From Aliikangiella coralliicola (lineage in GTDB: Bacteria; Pseudomonadota; Gammaproteobacteria; Enterobacterales; Kangiellaceae), in NCBI RefSeq assembly GCF_007004725.1, contig NZ_ML660160.1, positions 310,001 to 374,000 on the forward strand: 64,000 nucleotides of DNA, read 5' to 3'. Each line of letters starts with the position of its first letter. The first letter of the stretch is position 1. A program made the translations under genes and the position numbers. Shown here piece by piece: positions 9,513-18,833 of the stretch. A model generated the notes under the pieces. The model was not told the origin of the DNA. It was given only the letters and a program-made list of their open reading frames with translations, and ran no database searches.

Positions 9513-12092
9513 TTATTGAAGCGTGGCCTCAAGTGTTACACCTTCTCCTTGTTCTCGCATTGTAACGTAATGCCAACCTCTGCGAGGATTACGAATAATG
9601 ATGGTTTCTTCGTTGGTGTTCGCAGTTTTGGAGCGCTTGTAATAGCGTGAAGTGGTTGTCCAGGTGTCATCACTATGATAAAGCGTCCCATCGCCTTCAC
9701 CACCAATTGTTGTGAGCTTAAGCTCAGTCATACCAGAATCGACCCAGATTGATAGTTGCGCTAAATTAGCGCCGATACATACGGGTGACTCGCTCTTTAA
9801 CTTGCCGCGGGTTATCGGTGATAATTCATGGCAAACCCCCTGGTTTGATGAGCCGTCATCTTCTTCCCAACTCACGGTTAAAGTGACGTCGTTAAAGCCC
9901 CGATTTTTGTAGGGATTTGCCATAAGTGACCAGAGCCCTGATGCCGGCTTATCGACAGTAACAGTTTCATTGTTACCACCTTTCCATGGTCGATAATCAT
10001 AATCGCTCTCACTGACACCTTCGCCATATTTCACATGCAAATCTGCGTCGCCGCTACCCCCGGAAATTTTGATTTCCAGGTTAATGGCTGATTCTGGAAG
10101 GTTAATTAAAAAGCCAGGTTGTTCTTCGCCATTGGAACTAATGGTAATGCTAGCGCCGTTTGCCAAGGTTGAATCGTTTGTGGGTGATTCTTTACTTTCA
10201 ACTTCCTGTAGCCAGTTAGCAAAGTCACTGTCATAACTGGTTCCAATGTTGGCTAAGAAGTCATCCAGTTCATCATAGTCACCATTGCGCATAAGGTTTA
10301 AAATGCTGCTGATATCCGATGCCCTTTTTTCGAAGAAATATCTGACTGCCAGATAACCCCAGTCGTAAATACGGGTTGAACCGTCGCCATAACGAGTGCT
10401 AAACAGCTCACTCAATTGGTAAGTATTTTTACGAGCTTCTTCGATGGCATCGTCATTCAGATCTTTCAGGGAAATATACTCAGCTAAACCTTCACTCCAC
10501 CAGGTTGTGTTGTGTGCGTAACCGGTCCGGAAATCACCGTACATATTGAAACGGCCGTCGAGGTAATGAATGTACTCGTGGGTTAAATTCCAGACTGCAA
10601 ATTCAGGCAGTAACCACTCGGCTTCATGGGCGAAAAAACGAGGAATGTTACCCACTTTTGACGGGTCACCTTCAAGATACTGACCACCATTATCTGTGCT
10701 ATTGCCAAAAATAATGCCTGAGTACTTTTTGTATTCACTGCTTGAATCATAGATCACAAGTTCTAGAAAACGATTATTATCATCGGCAACAGGGGTCATA
10801 CCTGTAGCGAGTTTTTGATGAAAGTAAGTTTCCTGACTGCTCAGGTCATCACAAATCTGTGTGAGTTGCTGGCCGGTTAAATCCTGAGCGCGTACCGTTA
10901 AGCTATCACTGCAATGATGAGTAATCGGTAAAATTTTTGCTTCAAGCTCCGCGCGAAAATTACAGATATTGTAGTAGTCACAGTTGTCAGCATCATAAGC
11001 TTCTATTTGCCCAACTAACTTGAGCCATGCACTAGAAGCTTCGCCGTCAACGGTATATCGAGTTAGAAAATCCTTGATCATCACTTTCGCTCTATCACGC
11101 ACTTCGCCGCTGTAGCGTAAAATTCGGCCGAGTTCAGAGGCAACGTCTTTGAACTGGTAACTTTCGCTCGACCCAATTAAATCGGTATTATCTTTAAGAA
11201 AGTTGTTCAGTGCGTTAAGCAACGACATATCACTTTCAACAATTGCGATGAAGTCATCGGTTTTTCGGGCTCGATAAATTAGTATCAGGCTTTTGGTCAA
11301 CATTCTTTGCATGTTGGCGCCCCAGTCTTTTTCATAGCTATTCAACCAATTGATGACGACTGGTAAATAGCGGGCATAAAACTCGGATTTGCTAGACATT
11401 AACACCATCGCTTCTTTCACTGTCAGCCCATGAGTTTCGTCAGTGTTGTAGTAATTTTGATTGGCTGCGAAAGCGTCTAGAAATTCGGCGATTGCATCGG
11501 ATACTGCGACAGAATGATCGCCGATAACATCATCATTGCCATATTGCGCCCAAACTCCCACTCGTAAATAAAGTAGAAAGTTTTGCAGGTTATTGGCGTT
11601 AGTACCGTCATAATCGATAGCCAATAATCGCGCTTCCTGCGCGATGGTTATCATTGATGCTTCGTTAAATAATGAGCCCATGTTGGTTTTTGGGCTCGAC
11701 CAGAGGTCATCTTCTAAGCAGGTAAAATCCGTCGCGGTTTTTAGCAGTGCTGTCCGTGTTGCACCTGAAATTGCAGCAAGTTCGTCCGATGTGACACAAA
11801 CATTAGTCGCAGCGGCAGTAGTGGTCACTGGTTGAGACGCGGTCAGTAAAGAACTGCTTAATGTGGATTTGCTTTGAGAAAGCGTTTTTTTAGCTTGGTG
11901 CGCCGGTTGCCGAGCAAGTTGATCTCGTCCCAATGAGTCTGTTAGTTGCACGCCTTTTTCAGTTTTTAACAAAATGCTGGGTTTGTGATGCTCTTCTAAT
12001 TTTACCAAGCTGTTACTATGGGTAGTGCCAGCAAAGGCAGTATTACCTGCCATCAAAAACATTGCAATACTAGTTAATTTTTTTAATTTCAT
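9513..12092 (-). CDS. Secreted collagenase, peptidase family M9 (Vibrio type), with two C-terminal PPC-like domains
   Basis: Zinc metalloprotease expected to cleave collagen or gelatin outside the cell. The 859-aa product has a signal peptide (residues 1-21, cut after AFA), an M9 N-terminal activator region (about 95-390) and a catalytic domain with the zinc motif HEYIH (H505, E506, H509). WWSEGLAEY follows about 25 residues later, where E534 is the likely third zinc ligand by analogy with Vibrio collagenases. PPC domains lie at about 650-750 (ADLHVKYG) and at the C-terminus. The length fits Vibrio-type M9 enzymes. A divergent regulator and a TonB-dependent receptor lie beyond the 1-kb upstream gap, and another PPC protein follows it. 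Secretion is probably type II. Confidence 0.93.
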   Translation of the reverse strand: MKLKKLTSIAMFLMAGNTAFAGTTHSNSLVKLEEHHKPSILLKTEKGVQLTDSLGRDQLARQPAHQAKKTLSQSKSTLSSSLLTASQPVTTTAAATNVCVTSDELAAISGATRTALLKTATDFTCLEDDLWSSPKTNMGSLFNEASMITIAQEARLLAIDYDGTNANNLQNFLLYLRVGVWAQYGNDDVIGDHSVAVSDAIAEFLDAFAANQNYYNTDETHGLTVKEAMVLMSSKSEFYARYLPVVINWLNSYEKDWGANMQRMLTKSLILIYRARKTDDFIAIVESDMSLLNALNNFLKDNTDLIGSSESYQFKDVASELGRILRYSGEVRDRAKVMIKDFLTRYTVDGEASSAWLKLVGQIEAYDADNCDYYNICNFRAELEAKILPITHHCSDSLTVRAQDLTGQQLTQICDDLSSQETYFHQKLATGMTPVADDNNRFLELVIYDSSSEYKKYSGIIFGNSTDNGGQYLEGDPSKVGNIPRFFAHEAEWLLPEFAVWNLTHEYIHYLDGRFNMYGDFRTGYAHNTTWWSEGLAEYISLKDLNDDAIEEARKNTYQLSELFSTRYGDGSTRIYDWGYLAVRYFFEKRASDISSILNLMRNGDYDELDDFLANIGTSYDSDFANWLQEVESKESPTNDSTLANGASITISSNGEEQPGFLINLPESAINLEIKISGGSGDADLHVKYGEGVSESDYDYRPWKGGNNETVTVDKPASGLWSLMANPYKNRGFNDVTLTVSWEEDDGSSNQGVCHELSPITRGKLKSESPVCIGANLAQLSIWVDSGMTELKLTTIGGEGDGTLYHSDDTWTTTSRYYKRSKTANTNEETIIIRNPRRGWHYVTMREQGEGVTLEATLQ

Positions 12093-12700
12093 TTCAACAA
12101 TCTCTGATACGTTTTTATAATTATTATCTGTGAGATTCGTCCTTAACTTGCAGAAGGTTTTTTTGAAGACTCGCGTTGACTTATGTATTACACATAGCAG
12201 TGCACACGAGTTGCGATATCAAATTTATCAAATCTGCGTTCACAGAAAACATAGCCATGCCAAAAGCATAGAAATGCTCTAATAATTAGATTTCAACAAA
12301 TTTTAGATATCAGAGTGATTTGGGTATTTATCGTTGTTTTTACTGTTGTACTTTTTCTTGCTTTTTTATTCTTCTTGTTTCTTATTTTTTATTTTCAGTG
12401 TCGCTATTGTGAGTGATCATTTTATGATCATTTCTTGACCGACCCATTGAGTCTATCTCCCCATTGAATAATTTGCAACCAGAAAAAAACGGTATTATTT
12501 GTGTTGTATTGATATACAGCGAGAAGACCGAACGGAATATTTTGACAGGGATAAATTTCATAAGTTTTGCCACCAAATTAACTTTAAATTTGCACAGAAA
12601 AATACGAAATAGGGGGAGCTAAATTTGTTAAATAGACCTATATCCATTAAAGATAAAAATAGATGCTCTGTGGGGTGATGATAAAAATCTATTTAAAACA
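12093..12700. other. AT-rich gap upstream of the collagenase
   Basis: About 600 bases with no convincing gene. It contains a short palindrome (TATGT-ATTAC-ACATA at 12182-12196) 90 bp upstream of the collagenase start that could be part of its promoter or operator. A 64-codon minus frame here (12382-12576) lacks a ribosome site and protein-like composition. Confidence 0.4.
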
Positions 12701-12709
12701 GCAGGTTAC

Positions 12710-12734
12710 AGCATCAGTTTATATCGTTTTACAT
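12710..12734 (+). promoter_or_regulatory. 25-bp motif shared with the TonB-receptor promoter region (copy A)
   Basis: Starts AGCATCAG and contains TTATATCGTTTTA. It matches the minus-strand sequence 18174-18198 upstream of the TonB-dependent receptor at 23 of 25 positions. A second CATCAG follows at 12732-12737 and a perfect TATAAT at 12742-12747, so it may be an activator site at a promoter firing rightwards. Confidence 0.5.
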
Positions 12735-12749
12735 CAGGATTTATAATTA

Positions 12750-12927
12750 GGTGTTAAACAGGAAAGTCGTTTACATTGGTGGCGTTAAGTAAATTAAGTA
12801 ACTTTTCTTAATACAAATTTCTCCTCTGTATTAAGTGTTGTTTATTTGTTTTAGTTAACCGTTCGTGTTTTAGATACGGAGTGATTTAAGAGTTGTTTTT
12901 GACCGCTCCTTTGAGCGGTTTTTTTAT
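12750..12927 (+). ncRNA. Candidate small RNA with anti-Shine-Dalgarno hairpin loop
   Basis: There is no coding frame, yet promoter-like and terminator-like signals bracket the stretch: TATAAT at 12742-12747 behind the shared motif, and a terminator at 12902-12925. Between them is a perfect 8-bp hairpin (CTTAATAC 12807-12814, GTATTAAG 12828-12835) whose 13-base loop displays TTTCTCCTCT, complementary to Shine-Dalgarno sequences. Expected length is about 170 nt. Known anti-SD sRNAs use such loops to bind ribosome sites; this one would plausibly be co-regulated with the TonB receptor through the shared upstream motif. This is a prediction only. A leader for the regulator at 13125 is less likely because the terminator intervenes. 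Confidence 0.45.
12902..12925 (+). terminator. Orphan rho-independent terminator
   Basis: Stem ACCGCTC/GAGCGGT with a 4-base loop and a run of seven T. No annotated gene ends upstream on this strand within 4 kb, which supports a non-coding transcript ending here. Confidence 0.8.
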
Positions 12928-13124
12928 GGGTCGCCTGTGAGAAACTGTTCTAAATAGCTTTTGTTTCTGTATTGTCTATCAATCGAAATATGGTTGGTTT
13001 TATACGCTAGTTGCTAATTCTTCTCTCGTTAACTATCCCGTTACTTGAAGTCCATTACTTCATTTTGTGATGTTGTAAGGATTAATTTATACTTAAACCA
13101 CAGTTGTATTAAGCCAAAAATATT

Positions 13125-15260
13125 ATGCCAGACGATTTACCCACTTTGTTTTTGATTGAAAACTGGCGTATTGATTGTAATCAGAACCTGGCCTGGGAGG
13201 GTAACCGCAAAGTTCGCATCGAACCTAAAGCCATGATGATTTTGCAATTTTTGGCGGCGCAGCCAGGAAAAATTGTCACCCGAGAAACATTATTCGAGCA
13301 ATTTTGGCCAAATCAAGTGGTCACTGAAGACGCGCTCAATCGCGTCATGTCCAATTTACGTAGAGCTTTTAGAGACAGTTCAAGTCATCCAAAATATATC
13401 GCGACAGTCAAAAAGGTTGGCTATAAATTAGTCGCTCCAGTAAGCGTACTAGAAAGCCCGCAATTAAAATCAGTGCCAGAACCTGAGCAAAGTGATAGTG
13501 CCGGCTCCGAGAATACCTCACCTGAGAGCTTGAATACTAAATTCAAATATCACTATTTGATTGGCTTTTCCCTTGTATCAATTTTGATCCTGGTATTTTG
13601 GTTGAATAGAGGCGATGAACCAGTTAAGTTTCCAGTTAATCGTTTTACTTACAGTGAATCACAAAATACGTCACCAAGTTATTCGTCTGATGGTCGTTGG
13701 CTTGCCTATGTAGGAAAGCGACTCGATGTTCCAAATCAGTTAATTTTTCGATCATTGGTCGATAAGTTTGATCTGCCGGTTGGGCGAGAGAATTTAAGTT
13801 ATCACTATCCTGCATTCTCCGGTGACAGTCAGTCATTGGCTGTAGTTACTGAAAATGTAAACGACGGAAAAATCGCGGTCACTCTGGTTGATATGGACTC
13901 GAAAGAACATCAGCAACAATTGGTGCTCGATGAAATCAGCCAGGGACTCGCCTGGCATCCTTCAAAGAAATTGTTGGTATATTCGCAACCTCATCTCGAA
14001 CAATCTAATTCTGGTTTGTATTTATGGCACATGGATTTAAAGCAGCAGCAGCTTCTGACACCGTCGGTTCTCGGTGCGAGTGATAGCCATCCCGTTTTTT
14101 CGCCGTCCGGTCAGCAAGTGGCTTTTCAGCGTAAATCAGCGTTCAAAGAAAAAGCCGTATTTGTCACTGACTTAGTTGGAAATGTCCAGCGAGTTTCAAC
14201 CTTTAATAGCGAAGTATATGGGTTTGACTGGCTGGACGAAACGCGTTTGCTTGTTTCAGAAAGAGATGGCATTTTCGAGTATACATTGTCCGGTGAGAAA
14301 CAATTTTGGCAAGGTTTCACTGAAAATACGCCGTCATATGATCTTCGTGTCAATCGAGGTAAACAACAGTTGTTGCTGAGTCGACGCCAAACCCAGCATG
14401 AAAGTCGAGTTGTTGATCTGACTAACTCACATGCCGGCGCTGTCGTAACTCGCTCACAGACAAATGACATCGAGTTAGCGATCAGCAAGAGTGGCTATCA
14501 TTTTGCGTTTGTTTCAGATCGAACTGGTAAAAAACGCCTTTGGCATCGTGCTGGAAACCGGATCGATAGTGTGCCAAATACCGAGTTCGATTGCATTTAT
14601 GATCTTACCTGGTCGCCAAACAGTGAGGTTTTGGCTGCCGTTGTCAAAAATAAAAATCGATATGGCGTTTTGTATTTTGAAGTTAAAGATCGAATTGCAA
14701 ACACTCATTGGTTGTCATCAAATCCAGTCAATTTAGTGGGGTGGAGGAGTGAACGAGAGGTTGTTTTTACCCAACAACAGGTGACAGGTACGCGATACTA
14801 CTGGCGACTACATCAATTAAATATTGAAGGCGTTAAAAGCGAACCTTTGGCTAAGTTTGATATTTATCAGGCACGAATAACGCGAGACAAACGGCAATTA
14901 GTATTTATCAACTCTTCCAGGAAGAATTTGTGGATATGGGATTGGCATAGTCAGCCTCAACCGATAAAAGGAAGCCAGGGTTTTGGATTAGATCGAAACT
15001 GGTACGTGGATAATGAAGCAGTTTATTTTTTAACTAACAGACCTGATCAAGCTTCAAGCTCGTTAAATCAATTTAAATTCGATAGCGATGCAAAGAATAG
15101 CGAATTAATCGAGGTAGGAAGGTATTCGAAATTTTCAAAAAAATACCGGCCACAAGATTTGGTTTATGGATTTACGGCGACTCGTCAGCGACAAATAGAA
15201 GGGGATTTCTGGCTACTTGATATGGTTTATGAGAATGTCAAAAGTGAGTCGGATGATTAG
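13125..15260 (+). CDS. ToxR/CadC-like transmembrane regulator with periplasmic beta-propeller
   Basis: 711 aa. Residues 8-105 are an OmpR/PhoB-type winged-helix DNA-binding domain (Trans_reg_C; motifs RIEPKAMMILQFLA, VTRETLFEQFWP and the wing YIATVKKVGYKL). After a polar linker one membrane helix follows (about 143-160, IGFSLVSILILVFW). The rest is a periplasmic six- or seven-bladed propeller with PD40/TolB-like repeats (SPSYSSDGRWLAYVG, HPVFSPSGQQVAFQR, LTWSPNSEVLAAV). This architecture senses a periplasmic signal and regulates transcription directly from the membrane without phosphorylation. It lies between the collagenase and the TonB receptor and may control both and the shared motif; this is inferred from position. 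Confidence 0.88.
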   Translation: MPDDLPTLFLIENWRIDCNQNLAWEGNRKVRIEPKAMMILQFLAAQPGKIVTRETLFEQFWPNQVVTEDALNRVMSNLRRAFRDSSSHPKYIATVKKVGYKLVAPVSVLESPQLKSVPEPEQSDSAGSENTSPESLNTKFKYHYLIGFSLVSILILVFWLNRGDEPVKFPVNRFTYSESQNTSPSYSSDGRWLAYVGKRLDVPNQLIFRSLVDKFDLPVGRENLSYHYPAFSGDSQSLAVVTENVNDGKIAVTLVDMDSKEHQQQLVLDEISQGLAWHPSKKLLVYSQPHLEQSNSGLYLWHMDLKQQQLLTPSVLGASDSHPVFSPSGQQVAFQRKSAFKEKAVFVTDLVGNVQRVSTFNSEVYGFDWLDETRLLVSERDGIFEYTLSGEKQFWQGFTENTPSYDLRVNRGKQQLLLSRRQTQHESRVVDLTNSHAGAVVTRSQTNDIELAISKSGYHFAFVSDRTGKKRLWHRAGNRIDSVPNTEFDCIYDLTWSPNSEVLAAVVKNKNRYGVLYFEVKDRIANTHWLSSNPVNLVGWRSEREVVFTQQQVTGTRYYWRLHQLNIEGVKSEPLAKFDIYQARITRDKRQLVFINSSRKNLWIWDWHSQPQPIKGSQGFGLDRNWYVDNEAVYFLTNRPDQASSSLNQFKFDSDAKNSELIEVGRYSKFSKKYRPQDLVYGFTATRQRQIEGDFWLLDMVYENVKSESDD

Positions 15261-15346
15261 ACGACTCAAGCTATCAGACAGTATGTCAGACAAACTAAAT
15301 TGTCATTAACCAACTTAAACTAAAAAAGTTGTTAGAGAAGTTATCA

Positions 15347-15378
15347 AAAGGCCCACAAATAATTGATGGGCCTTTTTT
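15347..15378. terminator. Bidirectional terminator between regulator and TonB receptor
   Basis: Stem AAAGGCCCA / TGGGCCTTT around an 11-base loop, with A-run on the left and T-run on the right. It lies between two convergent genes and can serve both. Confidence 0.85.
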
Positions 15379-15410
15379 GGCAACTACTCAGACTCCTTTT
15401 ATTCTAGCAG

Positions 15411-18086
15411 TTAAAAGTCCTTCGTGTAGTTCAACTGGATAGTTCGCCCGATAATACTATGTATCCTGTAACTGTAACCTCGCGATAACTCTGAGTTGAC
15501 TGGTGGTAATTTATCAAGCACATTATTTGATATTAATTGTACTCTTCCATAATCTCCAAAGTCATAGGCAACCCCAAGATTTAAAGTTGTCATAGAGGGA
15601 AAGTCTAGATACTCGATACCTTCTGCTTCATCTTCTGGGCTTTCGCCAAGAAATGAGTCGATGTATCTAACTTTTGAAAAGGCTTCAAAGTTATTATAAA
15701 AATAATTAAAGTTTAAGCTCGCACGAGTTTCCGGACGATTGTAATACCCGGCGTAATCATAGACAGGATCGACGCTAGTTTTTTGGAAGTTATATTCAAG
15801 TACATGACTGACTTCGAGATTCGCTTTAAGTCGACCATATTCATCGAAATCAAACTGACTTGTTATCGATGCGTCGATACCAGAAGTATCCAACCCTAGA
15901 TAGTTAGTGGTAGTAGAACCGATTTCGACAATTTCATCTTGCCTCGGTTGCGTTAAATCCCGCGTAACGTAGAGACCCGTGTAGTTGCCCAGATTACCTA
16001 AATATTCTTCGTCGAGAATTGTTTTTCCGCTAATGGAAGTTATCCTGTTGGTAATTTCAATATTCCAGTAATCCAGAGTGACACCTGTTTTCTCAGTTAG
16101 ATTATATGCAATTCCGTAAGAAAATTGCTCTGACTCTTCAGGTTCGAGATCGGGATTTGAGAAAGATCTGACGGGAATTTCGTTTCTTTCACAAAGTTCC
16201 GAGTTGTCTCTTTCTTCAATCGGCACCGGGTTACAATATTTCGGATCTGAGTAAGAACCATAACTGATACTTTCATCGCCCATTGCTTCATTCAGATCGG
16301 CGACGCGGAATCCCTGACTGAATGATGCGCGTAAAACCAAATCGTCGGTGGCTTCGTAACGGGTAGAAAAACTACTGGAAAGTTGTCCTTGATCGGGCAA
16401 GCTGTAGTCATCGTATCGAGTCGCCGCGGAAAGTGTCAGGCTATCTAGAACCGGCAACTCGACTTCCAGATAAGCGGCTTTATAATTGCGTTTGCCGACA
16501 GTGTCGCCGCCGTACGCGCCGAATACGTTGCCTGAGTTGGATTGGGCATCTTGTTCGTCTGATACTGAGAGTTTTCTAGATTCGATACCGGCAGCATAAC
16601 CAATTTCACCGCCGGCAAGTTCGATGGATGACATACCGGACCAATCGATGGTAATACTTTTTGATACGCTTTCACCGATACGATGTTGGGAGTGACGAAA
16701 ACTATCCAGCACTTCCTCAGTAGCGTTTGGTCCGCCGGCGGGAGCTAAAGGATTATATAAACCATTTTCTACCGCTTCGTCATACTTATCACGGAAGTAA
16801 TAGTAGTTTGATTCTTGAACAAAGCGGTCGGTACTGTGGGCAAAATTAATAGAGAGAGTTCCATGGTCAGTATCCCAGTTAACGCCTGCGTTAATGTCGA
16901 GTAAATCTGTTTCAAAGGTAAATTCTCTCGGTAACGCACCCTCCATGTAGTGATAATACCTGACCTCCTGTTGCATGCTGGTGCCGAAAGTTGGGTTGTT
17001 GGGGTTATCTGCTGCGAGTGTTCCTGACGCCCACATTGGTGTCGCAGAAGTAAAGGTATCGTCCCGGGTGTATAAAATGGAATTGTAAAATTCGAGATCG
17101 TCACTCAGCGAATAATTGAAGTTGGTAAATATTGATGTTTTTTCAACTTTGGGTAAATAATATTTACCGTCACGAACATCATAACCACATTGGGTTCCAC
17201 CAGTCCTTTCAGTGATGTTTTCTTCTGGACAATTGGGACCTGGGGCATAAGCATAATCACCATTGGCATCTCTGTATCGGTAGGTACCCCATGGAGAGTA
17301 ACGGCTACTCCAACGTCTTTCATTAAACTCGGCATCCAGGTGAGGACGTTCACCACCTTTTAAACTATTGTTTGTTTGATGTTCTAATACAACCAGCAAC
17401 GAGCTTTTGTCGCTACTTGTACCAAAAGTGAGTGCACCACCGGTTTGCTCGGCGCCACCGCGAGTTGGTTTTGAATGGTTTAATGATAATTGCAAACCGT
17501 CGTAATCTTTCTTGGTAATGATATTGATAACACCGCCCATGGCATCGGAACCATAAATAGACGAAGCGCCGTCTCGCAGAATATCAATCCGTTCGACGAC
17601 TTCAATGGGAATTAAATTAACATTGACACTCGCCCCATAAAGAGAAGATGAAGGTGCAACGCGACGTCCGTTAACCAGCGTCAATGTTCTGTTTGATCCT
17701 AAGCCGCGTAAATTCGATGCAGAAAAGTTTCCTGCAGAATTGTTTGAGTGAGCAATGCTCGCGCCTGCGGAATTAAAAATACTTTGCGCTAAAATACTTG
17801 CAATATCATTTAACCCCGAGGCTCGGATTTCTTCTTTGGTAATGATTGAAACAGGTTTGGCTGACTCCATGTCCGTTCGTTGAATGCGAGAGCCTGTTAT
17901 GACTATTTTCTGTTCGTCCTTTTTTCCCTCACTAGTCGATGAAATTGCTGATGCTGATGACGAGTCACTGTTATTGATTGATGCGTCATCTTGCGCGAAT
18001 ACTTGATGAGCATTAATAGAAAGCGCACTTGCAACTACAATGCTGACCACTGATTTTTTCAAAGGTTTTTGTATCGTTTTTTTCAT
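15411..18086 (-). CDS. TonB-dependent outer membrane receptor
   Basis: 891 aa with a signal peptide (residues 1-31, cut near VFAQDD). A TonB-box-like KIVITGSRI is followed by a plug domain (about 60-180, with GLGSNRTLTLVNGRRV and IDILRDGASSIYGSDAMGGV) and then a long beta-barrel ending in Phe (NYTKDF), as required for outer-membrane insertion. The motif set resembles receptors of the Oar/SusC-free type used for peptides, siderophores or oligosaccharides; the substrate cannot be read from sequence. Conserved VNGRR and GSDAMGG motifs and the full length suggest it is functional. The neighbouring collagenase suggests import of collagen-derived peptides (inference). Upstream, 87-112 bp from the start, is a motif shared with the candidate sRNA promoter. 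Confidence 0.93.
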   Translation of the reverse strand: MKKTIQKPLKKSVVSIVVASALSINAHQVFAQDDASINNSDSSSASAISSTSEGKKDEQKIVITGSRIQRTDMESAKPVSIITKEEIRASGLNDIASILAQSIFNSAGASIAHSNNSAGNFSASNLRGLGSNRTLTLVNGRRVAPSSSLYGASVNVNLIPIEVVERIDILRDGASSIYGSDAMGGVINIITKKDYDGLQLSLNHSKPTRGGAEQTGGALTFGTSSDKSSLLVVLEHQTNNSLKGGERPHLDAEFNERRWSSRYSPWGTYRYRDANGDYAYAPGPNCPEENITERTGGTQCGYDVRDGKYYLPKVEKTSIFTNFNYSLSDDLEFYNSILYTRDDTFTSATPMWASGTLAADNPNNPTFGTSMQQEVRYYHYMEGALPREFTFETDLLDINAGVNWDTDHGTLSINFAHSTDRFVQESNYYYFRDKYDEAVENGLYNPLAPAGGPNATEEVLDSFRHSQHRIGESVSKSITIDWSGMSSIELAGGEIGYAAGIESRKLSVSDEQDAQSNSGNVFGAYGGDTVGKRNYKAAYLEVELPVLDSLTLSAATRYDDYSLPDQGQLSSSFSTRYEATDDLVLRASFSQGFRVADLNEAMGDESISYGSYSDPKYCNPVPIEERDNSELCERNEIPVRSFSNPDLEPEESEQFSYGIAYNLTEKTGVTLDYWNIEITNRITSISGKTILDEEYLGNLGNYTGLYVTRDLTQPRQDEIVEIGSTTTNYLGLDTSGIDASITSQFDFDEYGRLKANLEVSHVLEYNFQKTSVDPVYDYAGYYNRPETRASLNFNYFYNNFEAFSKVRYIDSFLGESPEDEAEGIEYLDFPSMTTLNLGVAYDFGDYGRVQLISNNVLDKLPPVNSELSRGYSYRIHSIIGRTIQLNYTKDF

Positions 18087-18833
18087 TATATCTCCGGGTT
18101 AGAATTTCCTATTTAGAAATCGCACGACTGAATCTAATATGGAGATATAAAATGTCCTAGTGATGTTGTCTTATATAAAACGATATAACCTGATGCTTTA
18201 ACATATTGAAAAACAAAGGGAAAAGTAGCGTTGTAATTTTTTGAATGATTGAGACTTGTCAGCTCACTTCTTATATAACCAAAACGCTATAAGAAAATAG
18301 TCAACTTTTACCAAGAAGAAATTTGATTCTGATGTTTAATTGGTAAGCGCCGTTGTGGTTGAGAAATAACCAAAGAGACAAAGTTGATTGGTGATAAAAG
18401 ATTAGTTTATTGAGTTCGATGACTACTTTTAACAAATACAATAAATTGAGAGCGGGTGTATTGTTCACTTTGAAAAGCTAACAGAATAAGTAATCCGATT
18501 ATTATAATCCTAACTTCCAGTGTTATAACCATTCGGCAATCGCCATCATTTTACCTCAGAAAGTATTCGTTTATATCAGTTTTCCCCTCTATTAATTGTC
18601 GAGTTTAAGTCGCTTAATGTTTGTACGTGCTTCGGGAGGGGGACGTGGACCAAACTATTTTAGATCAAAAATAAATGAGAACAAATAATATCGGTAGAAG
18701 TAAATCGAATTAAGAAGTTTAGAGAATTTCTTTCGACGTCGAATAAATTCAAGTCTTCTTTTGTCATTTATTTTGCTCGCTACTGACGTTGATGTTGAAT
18801 TACATTTATTTTTACTTACCGTGGAGAAATATT
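18087..18833. other. Intergenic region between divergent TonB receptor and metallophosphatase
   Basis: About 750 AT-rich bases with no convincing gene. The left end holds the receptor promoter region and the shared motif. A 61-codon minus frame at 18655-18840 has no ribosome site and overlaps the metallophosphatase leader. No terminator or RNA structure stood out. Confidence 0.4.
18174..18198 (-). promoter_or_regulatory. 25-bp motif shared with the candidate sRNA promoter (copy B)
   Basis: On the minus strand it reads AGCATCAGG then TTATATCGTTTTA, matching 12710-12734 at 23 of 25 positions. Within it TTATAT and ATATAA form an inverted repeat (18171-18188). It is oriented towards the TonB receptor start about 87 bp away. 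Confidence 0.5.

Noticed and set aside
12382-12576. 64-codon minus-strand frame between collagenase and regulator
   Set aside because: No ribosome site, AT-driven composition and no neighbouring partner; it is likely chance.
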